Part shown: positions 5,902-9,536 of the stretch, piece by piece | Position numbering within the stretch: position 1 is the first letter of the stretch | Layout of the letters: every line of letters starts with the position of its first letter | Source: Patescibacteria group bacterium | GTDB taxonomy: Bacteria > Patescibacteriota > Minisyncoccia > UBA6257 > 02-FULL-45-10c | Reading direction: 5' to 3' | Assembly: GCA_023474975.1 (NCBI GenBank) | Contig: JAMCXE010000021.1 | Span: 1 to 9,536, forward strand | DNA length: 9,536 bases | Translations under genes and position numbers: made by a program | Notes under the pieces: model-generated | The model's input: only the letters and a program-made list of their open reading frames with translations | Databases searched by the model: none | What the model was told of the DNA's origin: nothing

Positions 5902-6557
5902 TTGTTTTCCCAGCTGAAACTTTTAATTATCGTATCGAAGATCTGCTGCATATTTTTGATATTTTGCTGCTTAGAGCTTAAAACTATAAGACCCGCATGG
6001 TCTTGTCCTGCAATATACACCCGGATAGTGTGATAGGTATCATTACCCGATATTGAAGTATAGGAAAGTTCGTAGGCATCATTGCCGCTAACTGTAGTTT
6101 TTTCATAATTAACGCGGGTATATGCCGTAGCGGATTTTTTTAATTTAGGTTCATCTTGGCTTAGAATATAGAGTTCTAGAGTTGAGTTATCCGGAACGTC
6201 CATCAGACCGATCCATCCGTTCGTACTACTATTAGTTGCGGTGACGTTGTAACTTCCCGGATCCTTGCCTGCGTTTACCAGCCAGTCTTTTGGTATCTGG
6301 ATGGTATAATAATTTTCTTTTACATCTTTATTGTGGTAGGTGTTAAAGATCTCATTTTTATTAGCTATGTTTAGATTCGCCGATGTAGACGGACGCAAAG
6401 ACGCCGGATTAAAATTTTTAGCCGTTCTTATTCCGGCCATAGGACCGAAAGAATATAAGTATAAAATCGATAAAGCCGATATGGCTAAAAACAAGATAAA
6501 AACAACCTTTTTATTCATACGGTTATTAATACGAAGCGAACGGCGATTTTCTTTCAA
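5898..6557 (-). CDS. Anchored extracytoplasmic protein with PsbP/lipoprotein-like domain
   Basis: 219 residues from a TTG start. Chosen start: TTG at 6557 has the only good Shine-Dalgarno sequence in the operon (GGGGAG, 6572-6567, 9-base spacing) and follows the previous stop by 4 bases; the ATG 13 codons later has none. After a basic N-terminus comes one membrane anchor (about 17-36), a Ser/Asn-rich linker, then a domain (about 80-216) with YYTIQIPKDW (83-92), GWIGLMDVPD, a strand-rich core and a terminal IFDTIIKSFSW helix. This layout fits the PsbP-like fold of bacterial exported proteins (F-x-IxxPxxW near the front, I-x-x-S-F at the end). In this operon it could be a ligand-binding or sensing partner of the membrane protein encoded before it. 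The function is not shown by the sequence. Confidence 0.83.
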   Translation of the reverse strand: MKENRRSLRINNRMNKKVVFILFLAISALSILYLYSFGPMAGIRTAKNFNPASLRPSTSANLNIANKNEIFNTYHNKDVKENYYTIQIPKDWLVNAGKDPGSYNVTATNSSTNGWIGLMDVPDNSTLELYILSQDEPKLKKSATAYTRVNYEKTTVSGNDAYELSYTSISGNDTYHTIRVYIAGQDHAGLIVLSSKQQNIKNMQQIFDTIIKSFSWENK

Positions 6558-6561
6558 AGCA

Positions 6562-7260
6562 CTAATCTCCCCAAAGAAAGATCTGTTTTGCCTGGAACGT
6601 TGTATCGTTTTCTTTTACGCCGATAATTTTTATCTCTTGATCCGTGGCAATGTTTTTACCTATATCGTCGGTTTCATTTGGATCGATGATTATCCGCCAA
6701 ATTTTATTTTTAAAGTCGCGTAAAGAAAATTCCGTTGAATTGTTTGCAGACAACACATAGCCACCCAGAAGTCCGTTTTCCGGATCAGACCAGGCGGTTT
6801 TTGATGTGTAAATAAGCGAGTCGTAGTACGGAATGGTATCGGATAGGAAGTCATTTATTTTTGTTCCCAGATCAAATGCGTTGAGCACGAGCCCCAGGGA
6901 TATATTTATGATGAGAACGATGCCGATAATTTTAGCTGTGGTATATCTATATCCGGTTTTTGTATGATGTACGCTGTATTTGGTAACCCAAATAAAAGCA
7001 GCAAAGACCAGTATCCATATGTAGGGAATAGATAGCATAATTTCTTGAATAAGACTCTGGTGAAGGTATTTCGCCGCTTCAGCGTCGTGATCAAAAAAAA
7101 TAAAAATTATGATCGAGAAAGCTACGGCTCCTATAGCTGAAGCTAGTATGGCGAGAAACCAAAGTACGGAGCGTTTTAAAAGAAAATGAAGGCGCGGCTT
7201 TGGCGTGAGTTTTTGTTTTTCTATTTCTTCAACTATTTGATTTGATAATGGTTCGCTCAT
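6562..7260 (-). CDS. Three-helix membrane protein, probable anti-sigma factor
   Basis: 232 residues. A charged cytoplasmic N-terminus (1-29) with KPRLHFLLKRSVLW leads into three hydrophobic segments (about 31-56, 73-93, 109-129), and a roughly 100-residue C-terminal domain outside the membrane. That domain has GYVLSAN, F-x-L-x-D-F-x-x-K-x-WRI, then the strand pair EIKIIGVKENDTTFQAKQI (209-227), which looks like a small OB-type beta barrel. The ATG overlaps the sigma factor stop (ATGA), the standard place for a cognate anti-sigma factor. There is no zinc-binding H-x3-C-x2-C motif, so it is not a ZAS-type anti-sigma domain; the only cytoplasmic parts able to hold the sigma factor are the N-terminal 30 residues and short loops. 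The anti-sigma role is inferred from context. Confidence 0.8.
   Translation of the reverse strand: MSEPLSNQIVEEIEKQKLTPKPRLHFLLKRSVLWFLAILASAIGAVAFSIIIFIFFDHDAEAAKYLHQSLIQEIMLSIPYIWILVFAAFIWVTKYSVHHTKTGYRYTTAKIIGIVLIINISLGLVLNAFDLGTKINDFLSDTIPYYDSLIYTSKTAWSDPENGLLGGYVLSANNSTEFSLRDFKNKIWRIIIDPNETDDIGKNIATDQEIKIIGVKENDTTFQAKQIFLWGD
6567..6572 (-). promoter_or_regulatory. Shine-Dalgarno sequence supporting a TTG start
   Basis: GGGGAG on the minus strand, inside the last codons of the upstream gene and 9 bases before the TTG at 6557. It decides the start of the PsbP-like gene and is notable because nearly every other gene in the window lacks such a site. Confidence 0.65.
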
Positions 7261-7826
7261 ATTTTTTTATACAAGATATTTTTTAATTGCTTTTTTCCTC
7301 GATTGATAAGTGTGCCAACAGTTCCTATCGGTATTTTGAGAATGTCCGATATTTCTTCATAGCTTTTATCTTCTATGAATTTTAGGATGAGCGTATCTCG
7401 ATATTGTTTTTCTAATTTCGCTAGCGCTTGACGGACCAGTTCCGCTTCGAATTTTTTATTTTGCGCTTCAATGATATCGGTATCGTCGATCAGATTTAAA
7501 AATATGCCCAGATCGTCATCATTTGCAACTGGAGCGGGGGAAATATTTTTTTTGCGGAAAAAGCTTACGGCTTCATTGTGGGTGATGCGATACACCCATG
7601 AGGAAAATTTTAGATCGGGATCGTAGTCGTTAAGATTGAGATATATTTTTAAAAAAGCTTCTTGCAGTATATCGTCTTGATCGGATCGGCTAAGGCATCC
7701 TATGTGGGCTAGATATCGCCGTAAAATATTTTGGTATTTTTCAACGATCGACGTGAAAGCGCGATGATCTGCGAGCGTTAAAGCAACCAGCTCTTGGTCG
7801 GTCTTGACCTTATTTTCTTTTTCCAT
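7257..7826 (-). CDS. ECF-type (group 4) sigma-70 family RNA polymerase sigma factor
   Basis: 189 residues, the size of an ECF sigma factor. Region 2 spans about 22-92: the DDILQEAFLKIY core-binding segment (51-62), then FSSWVYRITHNEAVSFFRKK (74-93), the -10 recognition helix region. A poorly conserved acidic linker (100-120) follows, with no region 3. Region 4 spans about 132-185: LEKQYRDTLILKFIEDKSYEEIS then ILKIPIGTVGTLINRGKKQL, the -35-binding helix-turn-helix. It overlaps the PAP2 gene by 17 bases and the next gene by 4, so sigma and presumed anti-sigma are translationally coupled. No Shine-Dalgarno sequence precedes the ATG. Expected to direct transcription of its own operon and perhaps other envelope genes when released from the membrane protein. 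Confidence 0.95.
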   Translation of the reverse strand: MEKENKVKTDQELVALTLADHRAFTSIVEKYQNILRRYLAHIGCLSRSDQDDILQEAFLKIYLNLNDYDPDLKFSSWVYRITHNEAVSFFRKKNISPAPVANDDDLGIFLNLIDDTDIIEAQNKKFEAELVRQALAKLEKQYRDTLILKFIEDKSYEEISDILKIPIGTVGTLINRGKKQLKNILYKKI

Positions 7827-8274
7827 AGAGGATCGGATAGATAATGCTCGAAGTGGCGGCTGATATTAAAATGCTTCCAACAATATCTATTGGGTGGTGA
7901 ATTCCTGCGAAAACCCTTGCCGTTCCCACTAGGATCGCTATTAGCCAAACAAAAATCGAAATTTTTTTATTAAACGGAAAAATGATCGAGGCGATTGCTG
8001 ATACGAGAAGGGCGTGGTCGGATGGAAAACCATTGTCAGGTGCGTGTGGGATGAGGGGTGTGAAATGACCGGAAACAAATGGCCGCGGATCGAAGTATAG
8101 CAACGAGCTGATCTTTGAAATTATGTATATTGTCGGCAATGCGATCGCTCCAAAGAGTATGGCCATCCTCTTTTTTTCTTTGGGCAGTTTCCAAAACCAG
8201 ATTATAGCTATGATTAAGCCGATGAGATAAAGATATTTTGCGCTAAAGATATAAATGAGGTTCATTAAGTTCAT
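7810..8274 (-). CDS. PAP2-family membrane phosphatase, likely undecaprenyl-diphosphatase
   Basis: 154 residues, integral membrane. The three PAP2 phosphatase motifs are present: K54...DPRP (62-65; spacing longer than the classic K-x6-RP), PSDH (84-87, matching PSGH), and R120-x5-H126-x3-D130. His87 and His126 would be the catalytic pair. Hydrophobic segments lie at about 14-28, 37-55, 88-100, 107-119 and 131-148. Small PAP2 proteins of this kind (BcrC type) dephosphorylate undecaprenyl pyrophosphate at the outer face of the membrane to recycle the carrier lipid and give resistance to bacitracin; other lipid phosphate substrates cannot be excluded. It is the first gene of the run, overlapping the ECF sigma gene by 17 bases, an association that supports a cell-envelope stress role. 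Its ATG has no Shine-Dalgarno sequence and follows a TATAAT box closely. Confidence 0.92.
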   Translation of the reverse strand: MNLMNLIYIFSAKYLYLIGLIIAIIWFWKLPKEKKRMAILFGAIALPTIYIISKISSLLYFDPRPFVSGHFTPLIPHAPDNGFPSDHALLVSAIASIIFPFNKKISIFVWLIAILVGTARVFAGIHHPIDIVGSILISAATSSIIYPILYGKRK

Positions 8275-8286
8275 AAAATAATTTTA

Positions 8287-8292
8287 ATTATA
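8287..8292 (-). promoter_or_regulatory. Candidate -10 box (TATAAT) for the PAP2-sigma-ABC operon
   Basis: A perfect TATAAT on the minus strand at -18 to -13 relative to the ATG at 8274, which would give a 5' leader of about 5-6 bases. No good -35 lies at 16-18 bases. I also looked for an ECF-type AAC...CGT pair upstream and found only weak matches, so which sigma factor reads this operon is open. Confidence 0.45.
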
Positions 8293-8331
8293 GTTTATCA
8301 CAGAGAATGGATAGAAGTTTTTTCGCCGATC

Positions 8332-8395
8332 ATATCGGTAGATATTTCGTAAAAATATCGCAGTTGTTTTTTAAATATATTTTAAAGACCGATAT
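8332..8395. repeat. Inverted ATATCG/CGATAT boxes in the divergent control region
   Basis: ATATCGGT (8332-8339) is the exact reverse complement of ACCGATAT (8388-8395). A further AAATATCG lies at 8353-8360, opposite CGATATTT at 8390-8397. Local hairpins CCGAT/ATCGG (8326-8338) and GATATTT/AAATATC (8341-8359) share the same core. The rightmost copy runs into the -35 box TTGACA. They look like binding sites for a regulator of one or both divergent operons; no protein is identified. Confidence 0.45.
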
Positions 8396-8425
8396 TTGAC
8401 AAGGAGTTGGTTATGGGTATATACT
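8396..8425 (+). promoter_or_regulatory. Strong sigma-70 promoter for the DUF5320-DUF134 genes
   Basis: Perfect TTGACA at 8396-8401. The -10 is either TATACT at 8420-8425 (18-base spacer, 5 of 6) or TATATA at 8418-8423 (16-base spacer). Transcription would start near 8432 and give a leader of about 137 bases before the ATG at 8569. Confidence 0.75.
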
Positions 8426-8430
8426 CATAA
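8411..8430. promoter_or_regulatory. Palindromic operator over the -10 box
   Basis: TTATGGGTATATACTCATAA is a 20-bp palindrome in which nine of ten base pairs are symmetric (only the G/T pair at 8416 and 8425 breaks it). It covers the whole -10 element of the TTGACA promoter, so a dimeric protein bound here would block transcription. The DUF134 helix-turn-helix protein encoded downstream is the obvious candidate; that is inference. Confidence 0.6.
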
Positions 8431-8518
8431 AAGGAATTAGCAAAAAAACCAAAAGGTCGAATTGCGGGTTTATTATAAAAATAAAACAGCTTACTAAAAA
8501 TAAGAAGGGGCGTAGATC

Positions 8519-8542
8519 GTAAAATATCTTTTGTGATTTTAC
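8519..8542 (+). other. Leader hairpin upstream of the DUF5320 gene
   Basis: GTAAAAT (8519-8525) and ATTTTAC (8536-8542) form a perfect 7-bp stem with a 10-base loop in the 5' leader. A TATAAT follows at 8547-8552, 16 bases before the ATG, and could be a second -10 box though no -35 is seen. No proper U-run follows, so this is not an obvious terminator. Confidence 0.4.
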
Positions 8543-8568
8543 CCTTTATAATTTTGTAAGAAAAAAAT

Positions 8569-8826
8569 ATGCCAAATTTAGATGGAACGGGTCCTATGGG
8601 CCAAGGTCCGAGAACCGGAAGGGGAATGGGTCCTTGTGGCGCCGGTTATGGATCTGGTCGCGGCTTTGGTCGCGGAAGAGGTTTTGGAAGAGGCGGTTTT
8701 GGTTTTAGCGGACATGTATCTCCTGAAAATGAATTAGCCGCTTTGGAAAATGACGAAAAAAATCTCGAAGAAGAGTTAGCTGCCATTAAAGAAAGAATGG
8801 CCACCCTTAAGAAGGCCAAAATATAA
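8569..8826 (+). CDS. DUF5320 family protein (Gly/Arg-rich N-terminus, coiled-coil C-terminus)
   Basis: 85 residues. The N-terminus has the family pattern MPNLDGTGPMGQGPRTGRGMGP plus a Cys (C23), followed by a low-complexity Gly-Arg-Phe stretch (26-47, repeated GRGFGRG units) and a C-terminal helix of heptad character (about 51-82, ENELAALENDEKNLEEELAA and beyond) likely to form a coiled coil. DUF5320 proteins occur in anaerobic bacteria, archaea and candidate-phylum genomes, often beside DUF134 and NifB/NifX-like or Mrp-like iron-sulfur genes; biochemical function is unknown. Here the DUF134 gene follows across a hairpin terminator, but no NifX-like gene is visible. Expressed from the TTGACA promoter at 8396 with a long leader. 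No Shine-Dalgarno sequence of note. Confidence 0.88.
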   Translation: MPNLDGTGPMGQGPRTGRGMGPCGAGYGSGRGFGRGRGFGRGGFGFSGHVSPENELAALENDEKNLEEELAAIKERMATLKKAKI

Positions 8827-8888
8827 AAGAAGGCGCGAGAGAGTCAGCCTTCCGTTTTTAGCGGAAGGCTGAGCGCGGCCTTCTTTTA
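8824..8888 (+). terminator. Four-armed hairpin terminator between DUF5320 and DUF134
   Basis: Outer arms TAAAAGAAGGC (8824-8834) and GCCTTCTTTTA (8878-8888) pair over 11 bases and include the stop codon of the DUF5320 gene. Inner arms TCAGCCTTCCG (8844-8854) and CGGAAGGCTGA (8862-8872) pair over 11 bases with loop TTTTTAG. Because all arms share GAAGGC/GCCTTC, an alternative fold is two tandem hairpins, the second being GAAGGC (8864-8869) with GCCTTC (8878-8883) followed by TTTTATAT. Either fold ends or attenuates the transcript. Confidence 0.85.
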
Positions 8889-8911
8889 TATAAGCAGGAT
8901 AGTCAATTTAA

Positions 8912-8917
8912 TATAAT
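8912..8917 (+). promoter_or_regulatory. Candidate -10 box (TATAAT) for the DUF134 gene
   Basis: A perfect TATAAT at -17 to -12 relative to the ATG at 8929, giving an expected 5' leader of about 5 bases. No -35 match is seen. It would let the DUF134 gene be expressed despite the terminator upstream. Confidence 0.45.
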
Positions 8918-8928
8918 TTTTCAATATT

Positions 8929-9207
8929 ATGCCAAGACCAAGATTGTTTAGAAAAGTATTTTTCGATCCCGATGTAACTTATTTTAAACCAATAGGTATT
9001 CCTATGCGCGATCTTGAGATCGTGGAGCTCACCACCGAAGAAATGGAGGCTTATCGCTTAAGACACATAATCGATCTTGATCAGACGGAGGCTGCTAAAA
9101 AAATGGAAACTTCGCAGAGCACTTACCAAAGAATTTTATATTCAGCCTATAAAAAAATCGCCGATGCTTTAATAAATGGAAAGGCGATTAGGATCATAAA
9201 GAATTAA
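8929..9207 (+). CDS. DUF134 family DNA-binding (helix-turn-helix) protein
   Basis: 92 residues. The family start MPRPR is followed by FDPDVTYFKPIGIPM (12-26), the LEIVELTTEEMEAYRL segment (29-44), then a sigma-70 region 4-like helix-turn-helix: LDQTEAAKKMETSQSTYQRIL (50-70) and YKKIADALINGKAIRI. DUF134 proteins are predicted DNA-binding regulators. Two features are odd: the cysteines usual in the KCRRVC segment after MPRPR are replaced by Phe (F7 and F11), and the protein stops soon after NGKAIRI, shorter than most members (often 100 or more residues). It may have lost a metal- or redox-responsive part. It follows DUF5320 after about 100 bases holding a terminator and its own TATAAT box. The palindrome at 8411-8430 is a plausible target. 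Confidence 0.9.
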   Translation: MPRPRLFRKVFFDPDVTYFKPIGIPMRDLEIVELTTEEMEAYRLRHIIDLDQTEAAKKMETSQSTYQRILYSAYKKIADALINGKAIRIIKN

Positions 9208-9277
9208 AATGCGGATATCTAAAAGGTAATTATTTTCATAAATTCTTAAAAGGGAAATTTGAATTCCGAATTTTAGC

Positions 9278-9411
9278 GATGTTTGTTGGACAAAGTTTGA
9301 AACTATTTCGAGCAAAATCCTGCGGATTTTGACGAATGACACTTGTGTCTCGGCCGCGCTCGACAAGCTCGCGCGGGGCAAAACCCAACATCCAAACTTG
9401 GCAAAAACATC
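9278..9411. repeat. 134-bp element with imperfect terminal inverted repeats and internal hairpins
   Basis: Left end: GATGTTT (9278-9284), 8 bases, AAGTTTG (9293-9299). Right end: CAAACTT (9393-9399), 5 bases, AAACATC (9405-9411). The 7-base blocks are exact reverse complements in matching order. Inside are AAAATCC/GGATTTT (9314-9330, loop TGC), GACAC/GTGTC (9338-9349, loop TT) and CCGCGC/GCGCGG (9354-9376). It has the form of a small palindromic or MITE-like repeat; whether it occurs elsewhere in the genome cannot be seen here. Confidence 0.45.
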
Positions 9412-9536
9412 AAGCGCATACGCGAGCGAAAGGATATGTCGCAAGGCGACATTTGCCACGCGGTCGGGCTTGATCGTGCTCAAATGAGCAATATTGAAGC
9501 GGGCAAAGGCAATCCCACGCTAGCGGATTTATCATT
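9343..9536 (+). CDS. XRE/Cro-type helix-turn-helix regulator, 3'-truncated by window edge, start uncertain
   Basis: From 9397 the plus strand reads LGKNIKRIRERKDMSQGDICHA and continues VGLDRAQMSNIEAGKGNPTL, a clear XRE (Cro/CI) helix-turn-helix: SQGDI begins helix 2, LDRAQMSNIEAGKGNP is the recognition helix and following turn. The gene runs off the right edge about 46 residues into the domain. The frame opens only at 9340 after a TGA; the sole start codon before the domain is TTG at 9343, which would add about 18 basic residues (LGRARQARAGQNPTS) encoded by the inverted-repeat region and has no Shine-Dalgarno sequence. Relatives usually begin just before LGKNIK, so the true start may have been lost by insertion of the repeat, and a pseudogene is possible. 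Composition (66 G/C in the last 126 bases) is well above the neighbouring gene, suggesting transfer. Confidence 0.6.
   Translation, partial: MCLGRARQARAGQNPTSKLGKNIKRIRERKDMSQGDICHAVGLDRAQMSNIEAGKGNPTLADLS

Noticed and set aside
8413..8430. Mini-ORF MGIYS with an AAGGAG six bases upstream, as a leader peptide
   Set aside because: It coincides with the -10 box and palindrome of a consensus promoter, so it would not be in the transcript; the start/stop look is a by-product of the palindrome's ATG...CAT ends.
9263..9478. Second plus-strand open frame overlapping the XRE gene
   Set aside because: No ATG, no domain, and in the overlap the XRE frame gives the recognisable protein; kept in mind only as a possible repeat-derived frame.
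9169..9483. Minus-strand 104-codon open frame over the DUF134 end and XRE gene
   Set aside because: It crosses the DUF134 stop and lies antisense to a clear XRE helix-turn-helix; openness follows from the GC-rich, stop-poor repeat.
1..9536. Recoding of TGA as Gly (SR1/Gracilibacteria code), tRNA genes or a CRISPR array
   Set aside because: TGA ends the sigma and PsbP-like genes at the expected places; no cloverleaf or regularly spaced direct repeats were seen.

Overview
The window looks like a piece of a small-genome bacterium of the Candidate Phyla Radiation (Patescibacteria, Parcubacteria-like). This is inferred from gene content and style: AT-rich DNA, tightly packed and overlapping genes, many small membrane or secreted proteins of unknown role, and almost no Shine-Dalgarno sequences. 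TGA is used as a normal stop codon, so the recoded SR1/Gracilibacteria code is not in use. The lineage assignment is moderate in confidence because no rRNA or ribosomal protein gene is present.

Layout. Positions 2-631 (+) hold the C-terminal two thirds of the membrane zinc protease HtpX. Positions 661-911 hold a leader with a candidate promoter, a well-formed SAM-I (S-box) riboswitch and an intrinsic terminator ending directly at the start codon of metK (912-1961, +), so SAM synthetase is probably repressed by its own product. Next come two small minus-strand membrane proteins, one anchored with a short outer domain and one of the two-helix family that databases name 'bacteriophage holin', separated by a long-stem terminator. 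A secreted protein with a Kre9/KNH-type Ig domain follows (2725-3561, -), with a promoter placed so that its mRNA would be leaderless.

Positions 8274 down to 3681 (-) are one tightly coupled run of eight genes: PAP2 phosphatase, ECF sigma factor, three-helix membrane protein (likely anti-sigma), anchored PsbP/lipoprotein-like protein, small two-helix protein, ABC ATPase, ABC-2 permease, and a signal-peptide/Ig-like/membrane-anchor protein. Junctions are overlaps of 17, 4, 4 and 8 bases or gaps of 4, 5 and 1. The content resembles a self-contained cell-envelope stress response (undecaprenyl-pyrophosphate recycling plus a BcrAB-like transporter under its own ECF sigma factor). This is the most interesting system in the window; the function is inference.

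A roughly 290-base divergent control region (8275-8568) follows, with a consensus TTGACA promoter whose -10 box sits inside a 20-bp near-perfect palindrome, plus several ATATCG/CGATAT boxes. It drives a DUF5320 protein (8569-8826, +) and a DUF134 helix-turn-helix protein (8929-9207, +), with a four-armed hairpin terminator between them. The right end (about 9278-9536) changes character: base composition rises above 50% GC, nested inverted repeats appear, and a truncated XRE-type helix-turn-helix protein runs off the window without a convincing start codon, which suggests an acquired or repeat-derived segment.
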